A stretch of DNA of 41,421 nt from Chlamydiota bacterium (GCA_947478685.1 CANJWO010000013.1:1-41421); one strand, 5' to 3'. Positions 1 through 8,527 are shown, counted from the stretch's first letter. Notes: generated from the sequence alone by a model not told the origin. Numbers and translations: made by a program.

Positions 1-17
1 AAGTTTACACAGTATGT

Positions 18-104
18 GCCCTTGGGTTTCATTAGGCATTAGCCGGCGCTGAAGCAGGCCGTGTGTTTTCACACGAGCGATGCAAGCGAATGGAACCCAA
101 GGGA
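18..104. repeat. Long imperfect hairpin near window start
   Basis: Outer arms at about 18-32 and 90-104 match at 14 of 15 positions (CCCTTGGGTTTCATT against AATGGAACCCAAGGG). Inside lie GCAT/ATGC and CGCT/AGCG pairings and an apical CGTGTG-TTTT-CACACG hairpin. The 5' internal loop holds GAAGCAGG. It lies downstream of the 3' end of the SulP gene. It could be a structured RNA, a repeat remnant or a terminator-like element; there is no clear U-tract on either strand. Nothing else is visible in 1-171. Confidence 0.5.
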
Positions 105-171
105 TACAGACGCAGTAAAATTATCTAATAGCAAATTTAATTCGCTATAACACCCTCGGAGCAGTAACACA

Positions 172-1854
172 CTAGATTGTAGCTGCTTGAGCAACAATTT
201 TTACGTCAAGATAACTAGATACCATCGTAAGAGCCTTATCAAGATTAGAGAACATCTTATCCTCACCCATTTTTTTTAGGAGGCCGGATCGCTTAAAGAC
301 ATCATGCAAATGTTTTTGTACGCCGGAAAAGAGGAGGAGGGTTTTATCTCTTTTAGATTTTTCCCATATTTCTTCGAGGAGGCGTACCCCTGTTGCATCG
401 ATCATCGGAACGTTGTCTAAGCGCAATATAAGCACTTTAGGTATATAGTGAATACTGGTTAGGGCATATTTAAATTTCTCTACAGCTGCAAAGAAAAATG
501 GACCTTGAATATCAAACACTTCTACACCCTCAGGCAAAGGAGGTAAATTAATCTCTTCACTCTCTTTTTTCAGAAAGCTGCCTTTAGAAGAGGTCGACAT
601 ATGTTGCATAAATAGGAAAGCTGCTAAAACAACTCCTACCCCAATTCCAGCGATGAGATCGACAAATATTGTTAGAAAAAAGGTGGTCAATAAGATTAAG
701 ATATCTTGTTTTGGGCTTAAGAAAAGTTTAGCAAAATGTCTCCATTCGCTCATGTTATAGGCAACAACGGCAATAATTGCCCCAAGAGTTGCCATCGGGA
801 TTAGCTTCACAAGCTTTCCAAAAAACATAAGGATAAAGACAAGGGTTAAGACATGAATAAGTGCGGCAATTGGAGTTCTCCCCCCATTTCTGATGTTTGC
901 TGCCGTTCTTGCAATCGCTCCTGTAGCAGGGATCCCTCCAAATAGTGCTGAAAAAATATTACCTATTCCTTGACCTATCAACTCCATATCTGAAATATGC
1001 CTCTTTCCGGTCATTCCATCGGCAACAACTGCTGAAAGAAGGGACTCCATCCCTGCAAGAATAGCAATTGCTAATGCAGGAGAGACGAGCTGCATAATTT
1101 TTTCCCAGCCCAAATTTAGCGGCATCCGAAAAGTTGGAAACGTACTAGGAATATCACCAAATCGATCGCCTATCGTCTCAACTGGAATATTTAAAACATA
1201 GACTAGGAGGGTCGAAAGGAAAATAGCGATCAAAGCACCTGGTATTCTTCCGGGTATTCTTTTTGAAACCTTAGGCCAAAGCATTACAATTCCAACCCCT
1301 AATATTGAAATTAATAGAGCGTAAATGCTCGTGCTACTAATGTTTTTAAAATAGACAATCCATCTCTCTACGAAATCGACTGGAAATCTAGCTAGTTGCA
1401 AGCCCAGCATATCCCTTACCTGCCCCGTGAATAGAACAACCGCCAGCCCACTTGTGAAGCCAATTACTACCGGATAAGGTACGAATTTGATCATGGCGCC
1501 AAAACGCATTAAGCCCATAGCAATTAAAATTAGCCCCCCCATAATCGTAGAGATCACAAGACCTTCATATCCATGAAGTTGCACAATTGAGTAGACTAGT
1601 ACAACAAAAGCGCCTGTAGGGCCTGAGACTTGAACTCTTGATCCTCCAAAAAGGGCAATTAGAAATCCCGCTACAATTGCTGTATAAAGTCCTTGTTCAG
1701 GCCTTACACCCGACGCAATTGCAAATGCAATAGACATAGGAAGGGCTAAAATCCCAACAATTAGGCCCGACATTAAATCTTTTGAAAAATCGGCAAACGA
1801 ATATCCCTCTTCTTTTAGAAGAAGATAGAGCTTAGGCCTTAAAGGGCGATTCAT
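172..1854 (-). CDS. SulP/SLC26-family anion transporter with STAS domain
   Basis: A 560-residue inner-membrane transporter. Residues 20-430 are a series of hydrophobic segments with the SulP hallmarks: an LPMSIAFAIASGV stretch in the first helices and GPTGAF around residues 79-84. A C-terminal cytoplasmic STAS domain spans about 437-545 and contains MIDATG near 484, the loop that in anti-sigma antagonists carries the phosphorylated Ser/Thr. Members of the family move sulfate, bicarbonate or dicarboxylates, usually with Na+ or H+; the substrate cannot be read from sequence. It is divergent from the TauE/SafE gene at 2048, so an oxidised-sulfur pairing is possible but unproven. Length is normal and the reading frame intact. 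Confidence 0.9.
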   Translation of the reverse strand: MNRPLRPKLYLLLKEEGYSFADFSKDLMSGLIVGILALPMSIAFAIASGVRPEQGLYTAIVAGFLIALFGGSRVQVSGPTGAFVVLVYSIVQLHGYEGLVISTIMGGLILIAMGLMRFGAMIKFVPYPVVIGFTSGLAVVLFTGQVRDMLGLQLARFPVDFVERWIVYFKNISSTSIYALLISILGVGIVMLWPKVSKRIPGRIPGALIAIFLSTLLVYVLNIPVETIGDRFGDIPSTFPTFRMPLNLGWEKIMQLVSPALAIAILAGMESLLSAVVADGMTGKRHISDMELIGQGIGNIFSALFGGIPATGAIARTAANIRNGGRTPIAALIHVLTLVFILMFFGKLVKLIPMATLGAIIAVVAYNMSEWRHFAKLFLSPKQDILILLTTFFLTIFVDLIAGIGVGVVLAAFLFMQHMSTSSKGSFLKKESEEINLPPLPEGVEVFDIQGPFFFAAVEKFKYALTSIHYIPKVLILRLDNVPMIDATGVRLLEEIWEKSKRDKTLLLFSGVQKHLHDVFKRSGLLKKMGEDKMFSNLDKALTMVSSYLDVKIVAQAATI

Positions 1855-2047
1855 AGAGGACTCGGATTAAATAGATACCAATGATAGTATTCCAAGAAGG
1901 AGATGAAGTCAAAAAAAAAGGAACGGATGCGAAAAGGGCATAACGCACCCATTCCTTACCTTCATTTAAAAAACGAAGGGACTAATAGTTAAATTATAAT
2001 TGTCTGCATAATTAATTAGTACTTAAAAGCATGTTTAATGAAGAAAT

Positions 2048-2842
2048 ATGATGTACGAAATGCTTTATTTCCTCGTAGTGGGGCTCTTTGCAGGCCTAAT
2101 AGGTGGGCTTTTAGGAGTAGGTGGAGGATTTATCTTCATACCTGCCCAGCTCCTTATATATAACTATTTTGAAATCCCCAGGGAGCTACAGATTAAACTA
2201 GCCATTGCGACCTCTCTTGCTGCAGTAGTATTCAATGTTGCGGCCTCAAGCTATGTTCATCACACAAATAACGCGATCTATTTTCCGATTATCAAGAAAA
2301 TCATAGTAGGAATTATTTTAGGATCGGTTTTAGGAGCATTTGCAGCTGAAATCATCTCCTCGAGCTACTTGGAGATCCTCTTTGGAATGTTTGAATGCCT
2401 CTTTGGAGTCTATTTTATCTTTTCACCAAACCTTGCAAGCACATCCCCCTTTAATAATCTTAACTTTCTAATAATGAATATGTTAGTGATTTGCACTAGC
2501 GCTCTTTCAATCATTTTGGGGGTTGGTGGTGGTATTTTCTTGATTCCCCTTCTCACCCTCCTTCATTTACCCCTAAGACAGGCTATAGGGTCCTCGTCTC
2601 TCGCAACTCTAATGGTGGCACTGATTGGCGCGCTTATTATGATTGTGCCTACTTTAGAAAGCTGCACTACCCCCTTCGCGCTCGGATATCTATATCTCCC
2701 CGCTTTTATCCCCCTCTCCATGGGAGCGATCATAAGCGCCCCTTTTGGAGCCAAACTAACTCATACCATTCCAGTCTTTTTATTAAAGAAATTATTTGGC
2801 TGGTTCCTTATCATTCTGGGAATTATTGTACTAATTAGATAG
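2048..2842 (+). CDS. TauE/SafE (DUF81) family membrane permease
   Basis: 264 residues, almost all hydrophobic, about 7-8 membrane segments. It carries the duplicated family signature: LLGVGGGFIFIP at residues 21-32 and ILGVGGGIFLIP at 156-167, one at the start of each half. Family members are proposed exporters of sulfite, sulfonates or other small organic anions; the substrate here is unknown. The start could be either of two adjacent ATGs (2048 or 2051), preceded by a weak purine-rich GAAGAAA. The gene is divergent from the SulP gene, and its stop at 2842 almost touches the convergent stop of the next gene (2845). Confidence 0.8.
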   Translation: MMYEMLYFLVVGLFAGLIGGLLGVGGGFIFIPAQLLIYNYFEIPRELQIKLAIATSLAAVVFNVAASSYVHHTNNAIYFPIIKKIIVGIILGSVLGAFAAEIISSSYLEILFGMFECLFGVYFIFSPNLASTSPFNNLNFLIMNMLVICTSALSIILGVGGGIFLIPLLTLLHLPLRQAIGSSSLATLMVALIGALIMIVPTLESCTTPFALGYLYLPAFIPLSMGAIISAPFGAKLTHTIPVFLLKKLFGWFLIILGIIVLIR

Positions 2843-2844
2843 GG

Positions 2845-3396
2845 CTAGAAAATAGGTTTGTTTACTGAGTAATTTCTTTTTTCTTTTCCCTGTTTTTGGA
2901 GCTCTAACTGAGCATCATGACTTTTTTCTTCTTCTGATTTTTTTATCTGGGCAATCCATGTGACAAGATGGCTCTTATGATTGCTAGATCTGAATTTCAA
3001 CCCTTCAACAAGAGATTTGAGCTGCTGCTGAACAATTTTTCTCTTAGGAAGTTTCCACCCAACAACCCCTTTTAAGACAAATTTTTGTTCAAAATAGATT
3101 TTTTTTAGTTGGAAAAGGTGCAAATCTTGGTTTTGGCAACATTTATAGGTTACATAAGCTGCCCGAACAAATGAGACCCTTTTGCTATCAAAGTCGGTCA
3201 TATTCATTTTTTGAGGATTTTTCATAGGAGGGACACTCAAAGGACTTGCCCTTTTTTTATCCAAAGAAAACTCCATGGTCGGAAGTTTCATCCCCTTCAA
3301 TTTATTCCCTGAATTGAGAGTGGCAACCTCTTTTTTAGGGGAAAATTCATTCACCCTCTTCGCATACTCATATAAATCTAAAATTTTTTCTTGCAT
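2845..3396 (-). CDS. Hypothetical basic protein
   Basis: 183 residues, not recognised. It is strongly basic and hydrophilic, with no signal peptide or membrane segment. The middle (about 90-150) is lysine-rich and likely helical, with a Cys-Cys pair in YKCCQNQ. The C-terminus is charged (KKSEEEKSHDAQLELQKQGKEK) and may form a short coiled coil. Its start has only a weak upstream AAAGAAAG. It converges with the TauE/SafE gene with a 2-bp gap. The composition would suit a nucleic-acid-binding or secreted protein, but this is not diagnostic. Confidence 0.6.
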   Translation of the reverse strand: MQEKILDLYEYAKRVNEFSPKKEVATLNSGNKLKGMKLPTMEFSLDKKRASPLSVPPMKNPQKMNMTDFDSKRVSFVRAAYVTYKCCQNQDLHLFQLKKIYFEQKFVLKGVVGWKLPKRKIVQQQLKSLVEGLKFRSSNHKSHLVTWIAQIKKSEEEKSHDAQLELQKQGKEKRNYSVNKPIF

Positions 3397-3489
3397 GATT
3401 GGCTTTCTTTGTTAAGTGTTAGATTTTAACATTTTCTTAATAAAAGTACACCAAAAATATTTTTTAGTAAAATAGTATTTTTACAGTTT

Positions 3490-3524
3490 GCCTATTTTAG
3501 GAATTCGATTGAAAATTCTGCAGG
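3490..3524. repeat. 35-bp direct repeat, left copy (flanks Cys-rich cassette)
   Basis: It begins GCCTATTTTAGGAATTC and ends AATTCTGCAGG. The copy at 5698-5732 matches at 32 of 35 positions in the same orientation. Read on the minus strand it encodes PAEFSIEFLK-stop, almost the same as the C-terminus PAEFTIEFLK-stop of the small secreted gene at 5700-5969. It is therefore either a duplicated gene end or an attachment-site-like sequence. The rest of 3397-3703 has no gene; it holds this repeat and a small hairpin around 3573-3610. Confidence 0.75.
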
Positions 3525-3572
3525 CACGAACCAATATAGTTCTTTAATTTTGATTTGATATGTTTAATTGCG

Positions 3573-3610
3573 CATCGAAGCAGGACTCTGTTTTTACAGA
3601 TCCGATGCAG
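3573..3610. repeat. Small hairpin element resembling that at 18-104
   Basis: GCATCG pairs with CGATGC around an inner CTGT-TTTT-ACAG hairpin, with AAGCAGGA in the 5' internal loop. The same GAAGCAGG and CGATGCA words, at nearly the same spacing around a TTTT-loop hairpin, occur in the structure at 18-104. It lies in the intergenic space downstream of the Cys-rich gene. Confidence 0.35.
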
Positions 3611-3703
3611 ATGACTGCAAAGAAAAAGCTGTATCTGATAGATAAACCTATCAAAACAAATTTAAAGGACTATATGATTAAAATCCCTTACCCTCAACAA
3701 TCA

Positions 3704-5524
3704 TCAACCCAGAGACCAAGGTAAATCAACATTGAGACTTAATGTTATATAGCCTTTTGTTACCTCTCCTAGCGTTTCGGTAATGGAATATTTAGGAATT
3801 CCAGTTCCAGGATTAGAATCACAAGTGGGAGGGTTCCAATTTGGAAGTTTAGTATTATACGTGTAGTAATCATTAAAGTTTGGAATTGAACTAATACAAT
3901 TATATGTAATGGGTCCGTTTGGTTCTTGATTTATCAAAAGTTGTAATGATGGATACGTAATTCCTAATTGCGAATTAACAATTGTACTACTGAAGGGGTC
4001 ACCTGTTGGAGATGCTATGTAAACCTTACCGGTTGAAATTGAATTATAAAGAAGGCTCCCTTTGTCAATAAAACTGGTAGAATATGGAGTGTCGTAAGAA
4101 GTTGCACCAGGTATCATTAATGCATTACAAAGAGGATCATTGTTAGTAAAATCATCGTTAGGATTGCCACAGCCGTATACAGCGAGCCAGCTTGTTTTAA
4201 TAAGATAAATCATTTTAGGTGCAGAATATATCTTCCATATTTTGTCTTTTTCCATCCAATTAAAAACAGTTGAGAGTGAAGTTTTTTGATAATTAGTCGA
4301 CTGACTCGAGTTGAATATTCCTACCGGCGCTGGTGTATAATTATTGATAGTCCAACAGGTGTCCTTAGTGATATCAAAATCTGATGAACTATAACATGCA
4401 AAACCGCATGAAATTTCGCCTTCCAGGCATACAATGCCGTTACCGGAGCATGTATGCGTGCCAGGATCATAACATGTGTTATATGTACCACATATAGCTG
4501 TTTGTTCTAATTCGCAGACTGTAGTTCTGTCAACACACAATTGTGAGTTTGGATCATAACATGTGTTATCTGTACCACATATATCTGTTTGTCCTAATTC
4601 GCAGACTGTAGTTCCGTCAACACACAATTGTGTGTTTGGATCATAACATGTAGCATTTATTCCTTCAGGATCACATACGTTTGTATTATCACAACAAGTA
4701 TTCATTAAACATGTTTCATTTTCAAAGCAACAGCTTTGAGGGAGAGGTATATCAAGAGGAAAAACGAACCCGCAACTTTGTGTAGCTGCACAAGTAAGCC
4801 CATTAATACAATTTTCCGATACGCTACCATTGTCGCAACATAAAGTGCATGGAGATTTGGCACTTGTACCAATGTTTGGATAACATTGCCCGCAGCAGCA
4901 TGTATCAGTGCTATTGCAACTTTCACACGTGGCAGGGCAATCAGAGCAAGTGAGAGGAGTATCCATCCCAAAGAGCCAGTTATAAAAAGGAATAAAATAG
5001 GGCTCCCAATATTTATCTACATTATCAATTGTAATTGTGCCTGGTGAAATATTTAAAATATAAGTATTTAAGTTCTGTAATATTTCTGAATTCGTTGTAT
5101 CAAGTGCAGTTATACAGTCTGACGCCGTAAGGATATTCATTAATTGTGTTAATGCATAAGGGGTTGGGGAAAGAGCCGCATTCTGCGCCATAAAATACAT
5201 ATCGGATAAAATCAACAATTTTGAAGCCATCAAGCTATTATTCACGAAAGCACAATTAGGGCCGCAAAAGATATCCAAGGGATTTACATCTGCTGTGAAC
5301 AGCGTGCATAATGGGGAGTTAGGATCTAGAACACCAGACTCTATCCCTTCCATAACAGCTGCTAGCCTTATTGTAAATTGAGTGGTACAATTAGTTGTAT
5401 CAAGAGAAGTCGGAAGTGTTGTTGATATAAAAAAATTATATAAATTCTCTTTAATTTGATCTAGTTGAGCGCCTGAGTAGAGAGAGCATGAAGCAGATTG
5501 CGATTCTGAGATTTTATTTTCCAT
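3704..5524 (-). CDS. Cysteine-rich protein with tandem repeats, no signal peptide
   Basis: About 606 residues; family not recognised. The N-terminal 190 residues are a mixed globular region. The middle (about 195-390) is very rich in cysteine, with CC pairs and three tandem units of about 29 residues beginning TCYDP (DNA period about 87 bp, roughly 4463-4650). The C-terminal 210 residues are cysteine-poor and Ser/Thr/Asn-rich. The N-terminus MENKISESQSASCSLYS has no Sec signal. I chose the ATG at 5524 because GGAAG lies 6-7 bases upstream; the ATG at 5536 lacks a ribosome site. It is a probable surface or secreted (type III?) protein by inference only. It sits alone in a segment bounded by direct repeats. 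Confidence 0.75.
   Translation of the reverse strand: MENKISESQSASCSLYSGAQLDQIKENLYNFFISTTLPTSLDTTNCTTQFTIRLAAVMEGIESGVLDPNSPLCTLFTADVNPLDIFCGPNCAFVNNSLMASKLLILSDMYFMAQNAALSPTPYALTQLMNILTASDCITALDTTNSEILQNLNTYILNISPGTITIDNVDKYWEPYFIPFYNWLFGMDTPLTCSDCPATCESCNSTDTCCCGQCYPNIGTSAKSPCTLCCDNGSVSENCINGLTCAATQSCGFVFPLDIPLPQSCCFENETCLMNTCCDNTNVCDPEGINATCYDPNTQLCVDGTTVCELGQTDICGTDNTCYDPNSQLCVDRTTVCELEQTAICGTYNTCYDPGTHTCSGNGIVCLEGEISCGFACYSSSDFDITKDTCWTINNYTPAPVGIFNSSQSTNYQKTSLSTVFNWMEKDKIWKIYSAPKMIYLIKTSWLAVYGCGNPNDDFTNNDPLCNALMIPGATSYDTPYSTSFIDKGSLLYNSISTGKVYIASPTGDPFSSTIVNSQLGITYPSLQLLINQEPNGPITYNCISSIPNFNDYYTYNTKLPNWNPPTCDSNPGTGIPKYSITETLGEVTKGYITLSLNVDLPWSLG
4463..4650 (-). repeat. Tandem 87-bp coding repeat
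   Basis: Two nearly identical 87-bp units plus a diverged third inside the cysteine-rich gene, each starting at a TGTTATGATCC codon block. In protein terms they are 29-residue units with cysteines at fixed places (CYDPN.QLCVD.TTVCEL.QT.ICGT). The low divergence between two units points to recent expansion. Confidence 0.8.
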
Positions 5525-5540
5525 AATTACTTCCATTTTA

Positions 5541-5566
5541 ATGTTTAGTTTATTTTAACTAAACAT
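5541..5566. promoter_or_regulatory. Perfect 10-bp-arm palindrome upstream of Cys-rich gene
   Basis: ATGTTTAGTT, six bases (TATTTT), then AACTAAACAT. It lies 17 bp upstream of the chosen start of the 606-residue gene, where a -10 region is expected (TAAAAT on the minus strand). A closely similar palindrome precedes the AT-hook gene (38023-38050), and a related but non-palindromic sequence precedes the other Cys-rich gene (14310-14330). Candidate operator. The rest of 5537-5697 has no gene. Confidence 0.5.
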
Positions 5567-5667
5567 ATTATTTTTCGTAATATGTTCATATTAATCTGCT
5601 TGCTAGCGCAGAGAATCCTGTCTATCGCTGTTATTTTTGGTAAAAACAGAGTAAGTAAACTCTTGAA

Positions 5668-5677
5668 TTCGTGCCTG
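5668..5677 (+). repeat. Inverted copy of short flank motif TTCGTGCCTG
   Basis: TTCGTGCCTG here is the exact inverse of CAGGCACGAA at 3521-3530, on the other side of the Cys-rich gene. A one-mismatch form, CTGGCACGAA, occurs at 13311-13320 next to the second Cys-rich gene. Confidence 0.4.
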
Positions 5678-5697
5678 GGACGAATCATAGGAAAAGC

Positions 5698-5732
5698 GCC
5701 TATTTTAGGAATTCAATTGTGAATTCTGCAGG
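5698..5732. repeat. 35-bp direct repeat, right copy (at a gene 3' end)
   Basis: Same orientation as 3490-3524, 32 of 35 identical. It contains the stop codon and last codons of the small secreted gene 5700-5969, so the cassette 3490-5698 abuts the 3' end of an intact gene. That is the arrangement typical of integration at a gene end, although no integrase is seen. Confidence 0.75.
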
Positions 5733-5969
5733 GCCTATGTGAGATTCTTTGGAGTAATGGACAACTACTCGGACTTCTCTCTTATTTGTGGTAATTAAAT
5801 AACCCTCATCTGTTTTAGTGATTTTTTCAAAAGCGTCGCTATAAGGGATGAATTGGTGTAATTCTTTACTTTTAATAATCATTTTGATTTCACGCTCCGC
5901 CTCGGCAAATGGTGGTAATGCTGCAAACATCGGAGTAGTAAATAAAAGTGCTAAGAAAATAGTTCTCAT
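5700..5969 (-). CDS. Small secreted protein, function unknown
   Basis: 89 residues starting MRTIFLALLFTTPMFAALPP, a clear Sec signal peptide with a probable cut after Ala. The mature part (about 70 residues) is charged, with predicted beta strands in GYLITTNKREVRVVVHYS. The start at 5969 is chosen over an upstream in-frame ATG because AAGGAG lies 6 bases before it and the signal peptide begins exactly there. It is divergent from the efflux operon with only 54 bp between starts, so the two may share regulation. Its last codons lie in the 35-bp direct repeat. Confidence 0.7.
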   Translation of the reverse strand: MRTIFLALLFTTPMFAALPPFAEAEREIKMIIKSKELHQFIPYSDAFEKITKTDEGYLITTNKREVRVVVHYSKESHIGPAEFTIEFLK

Positions 5970-5987
5970 ATGGCTCCTTGTATAAAA

Positions 5988-6016
5988 TTGACAAATAATT
6001 ATTGCATTCTTATGGT
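5988..6016 (+). promoter_or_regulatory. Candidate sigma70-type promoter of efflux operon
   Basis: TTGACA (5988-5993), 17-bp spacer, TATGGT (6011-6016). The predicted start of transcription, around 6023, almost coincides with the ATG at 6024, so the operon mRNA may be leaderless or have a very short leader. No Shine-Dalgarno sequence precedes that ATG. Confidence 0.5.
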
Positions 6017-6023
6017 GCAAATT

Positions 6024-7460
6024 ATGCGCATTATACCTCCCTTCTCCTTAATCTTCACCATTTCATTATTAGTGAGCGGTTGTAGAGGGACAGCTTTAGT
6101 CGATCCTTGGGCATATGCACCTAAAGCATCTTTTCAATCGTGGAAACCAGAATTGATGGATCAGAAAATGATAGATTCAATTTTGCCTGGGTGTGTACTT
6201 GAAGTGCCGAAGCCTGATGAGCTCGTCTCGCTAGGAGATCTTTTTGATATCGGCTTATTAAATAGCCCAACGACTGCTGAATCCTGGCAAGATGCAAGGG
6301 CGGCTGCTGCTGGATATGCGGTCTCTTTAGCCCCCTATCTTCCAAATTTGGCTTTTAGCGGAGAATTAAATGCCACGCGCTCAGCTTTTATTTCAACGAC
6401 CCCTACTGGAAATCAATTATTTAAAGCTACGTATCAAGAGCTCCAGCCACAAGTTGCCCTAAATTACTTACTTTGGGATTCCGGTCAGACGAGGACGAAT
6501 GCAGAATACTATTTTCAAACCTTACAGCAAATGAATTGGACTCATAATGAGACCGTTCAAACAGTGATGCAAAATATTGCTAAAGCCTACTATGACTACC
6601 TCTATGCTAAAGAGATGCTAATTGCAGCAAACTCAGATCTTTTAAATGCAGAACAAAGTTTTAAAGCAGCTGAGGATAAACTTGTTTCAGGAATTTTTAA
6701 TGAAACAGACACAATGCAAGCTAGAACCAACTATTTGCAAAAAAAAGTTGCTACCACAACCCAAATAGCAAATGTTGAAAATGCCTTTGTTGATCTTTTA
6801 AACACCCTAGGCATCCCTGCAGATCTTACTTTTGAATTAGGCTCTTTTCCTGCCACTCCCCCTCTTGACCCCTTTAATATGAATTCAGAAGAGCTAGTAA
6901 CCATTGCAAAGCAAAGAAGGCCTGAATATCAAGCAGCTAAGGCAAATGTTTTGGCTCAAGAGTCCTATTTAAAAAATGCAAAAGCACAAATCCTCCCCCA
7001 ACTCCAACTAGCGGCCACAGGTGGCAATACATGGTATGCTGGAGGATTAAATGATGGTGGCGATTATTCTGTTACAGTAGACCTAACTTTTCCAATTTTT
7101 TCCGGTTTTTACTATTCTAACCAGATTAAAAAAGCAAAATCAGTACTAAAAACGAGCGTTGCAAATTTACGTTCCACTGAACTTGGCATTATTCGCGATG
7201 TAAAAATCTCTCATAACACATTTGTAATGGCAAAAAGCCAACTCGTAGATGCAAAAAATTATCTAGATTCAGCTGACATTGAATTCAGGGCCATGCTGAG
7301 CCGGTATAAAATGGGTCTTTCTACAATATTAGATCTACTCTCATCAGAATCATTTTTATCAGACGCAAGAGCTGCCTATGTTCAGGCGCAAAAGACATAC
7401 TATATGTCTATTATTAACATCGCTTTTGCAACTGGCTTATTAAACACGGAGGTAAAATGA
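6024..7460 (+). CDS. Outer-membrane efflux lipoprotein (TolC/OprM family)
   Basis: About 478 residues, the outer-membrane channel of a tripartite RND pump. The start at 6024 gives MRIIPPFSLIFTISLLVSGC, a lipoprotein signal with lipobox LVSGC (Cys20), as in OprM/NodT-type channels. Two outer-membrane-efflux repeats follow, with long alpha-helical hairpins (for example QTVMQNIAKAYYDYLYAK and the C-terminal ILDLLSSESFLSDARAAYVQAQ). It is first in an operon; its stop overlaps the next start (7457). An upstream in-frame start at 5970 would lengthen and spoil the signal peptide. Confidence 0.9.
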   Translation: MRIIPPFSLIFTISLLVSGCRGTALVDPWAYAPKASFQSWKPELMDQKMIDSILPGCVLEVPKPDELVSLGDLFDIGLLNSPTTAESWQDARAAAAGYAVSLAPYLPNLAFSGELNATRSAFISTTPTGNQLFKATYQELQPQVALNYLLWDSGQTRTNAEYYFQTLQQMNWTHNETVQTVMQNIAKAYYDYLYAKEMLIAANSDLLNAEQSFKAAEDKLVSGIFNETDTMQARTNYLQKKVATTTQIANVENAFVDLLNTLGIPADLTFELGSFPATPPLDPFNMNSEELVTIAKQRRPEYQAAKANVLAQESYLKNAKAQILPQLQLAATGGNTWYAGGLNDGGDYSVTVDLTFPIFSGFYYSNQIKKAKSVLKTSVANLRSTELGIIRDVKISHNTFVMAKSQLVDAKNYLDSADIEFRAMLSRYKMGLSTILDLLSSESFLSDARAAYVQAQKTYYMSIINIAFATGLLNTEVK

Positions 7461-8527
7461 AATTTATATATATTCTTCCCTTACTAGCCCTTATTTCTTG
7501 CTACAAACAGGAAGTGAAATCCACTCCCCTGCCCAAAGTAACTGTAGCAACAGCGGAAGTTAAAACAATACCCATATCTCTCGATGCTGTAGGTCATTTT
7601 GTCGCTCTATATTCTGCCGAAATTAAAGCTCAAGTTGAAGGGACTCTTATCTCACTCCATTTCCAGGATGGGCAGACAGTAAATGAGGGTGATCTTCTGT
7701 TTACGATCGATCCAAGGCCTTATATAGCAGCTTTAGAGCAATCCATTGCTGAAAGAATGCAAAATGTTGCTAAATTGCAATACTCTGCTGAAAAAGTAGC
7801 CAGATACAAAACTCTGCTAGCTAATAAATATGTTTCAGAACTCGACTACATTCAATATGTGTCAGAACTTGCAAATCTTGAAGCAACCGTGATGCAAAAC
7901 GAGGCAAATATTAGACTGGCCAATGTCAATCTTGACTATTGCTATATCAAAGCTCCGTTTAAAGGGGTAACGGGAAAGCATTTTATCGACAAGGGAAACT
8001 TGATTGCAAATGATGGTTCAACGCTCGTCCTCTTAAATCAAGTTGATCCCCTATATATCGATTTCACTATTCCAGAAAAAGACTATGTAAAGATCGCTAA
8101 TTATCAAAATAAGGGGCAAAACCTTGATGTTCTAATCACTTACCCCGAATATCCTAATGTGAATGCCACTGCAAAGCTTATTCTTATCGATAATACAGTG
8201 AATCAAAATACAGGCATGATCCTCCTTCGAGGAGAGATTTCTAACCCAGAAAGAAAATTTTGGCCAGGTCAATTTGTTAAGGCAACTGTCGTATTGTACT
8301 ACAAAGAAGATGCTATTATGGTTCCGGAAGCAGCAATTAATATCGGACAAAAAGGCCGCTATGTCTATGTTGTTAAAGATGGTGTAGCCGAATATAAAAG
8401 TGTAAAGATCGGCTTAAATGTTGATGGAGCTATCGAAGTTTTAGAAGGGGTAAAAACTGGGGATGTAGTCATCACTAATGGACAAATCAACGTCCTTCCT
8501 AATTCAAAAGTAGAGGCAAGTTCATAA
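7457..8527 (+). CDS. RND efflux periplasmic adaptor (membrane fusion protein)
   Basis: 356 residues. The N-terminus MKFIYILPLLALISC is a lipoprotein signal (Cys15). The biotinyl-lipoyl half-motifs (SAEIKAQVEGTLISLHFQDGQ and the later DYCYIKAPFKGVTGK) flank a coiled-coil hairpin of about 60 residues. Beta-barrel and membrane-proximal regions follow, typical of the HlyD/AcrA family. It links the inner-membrane pump to the outer-membrane channel. The start overlaps the stop of the preceding gene by 4 bases and GGAGGT lies just upstream; its own stop overlaps the pump start by one base. Translation is probably coupled. Confidence 0.92.
   Translation: MKFIYILPLLALISCYKQEVKSTPLPKVTVATAEVKTIPISLDAVGHFVALYSAEIKAQVEGTLISLHFQDGQTVNEGDLLFTIDPRPYIAALEQSIAERMQNVAKLQYSAEKVARYKTLLANKYVSELDYIQYVSELANLEATVMQNEANIRLANVNLDYCYIKAPFKGVTGKHFIDKGNLIANDGSTLVLLNQVDPLYIDFTIPEKDYVKIANYQNKGQNLDVLITYPEYPNVNATAKLILIDNTVNQNTGMILLRGEISNPERKFWPGQFVKATVVLYYKEDAIMVPEAAINIGQKGRYVYVVKDGVAEYKSVKIGLNVDGAIEVLEGVKTGDVVITNGQINVLPNSKVEASS

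Noticed and set aside
2563..2754. Small antisense frame in the TauE/SafE gene
   Set aside because: Shadow of a clear membrane-protein gene; no supporting signals.
4463..4650. CRISPR-like tandem repeat
   Set aside because: The repeats are contiguous 87-bp in-frame coding units without spacers.
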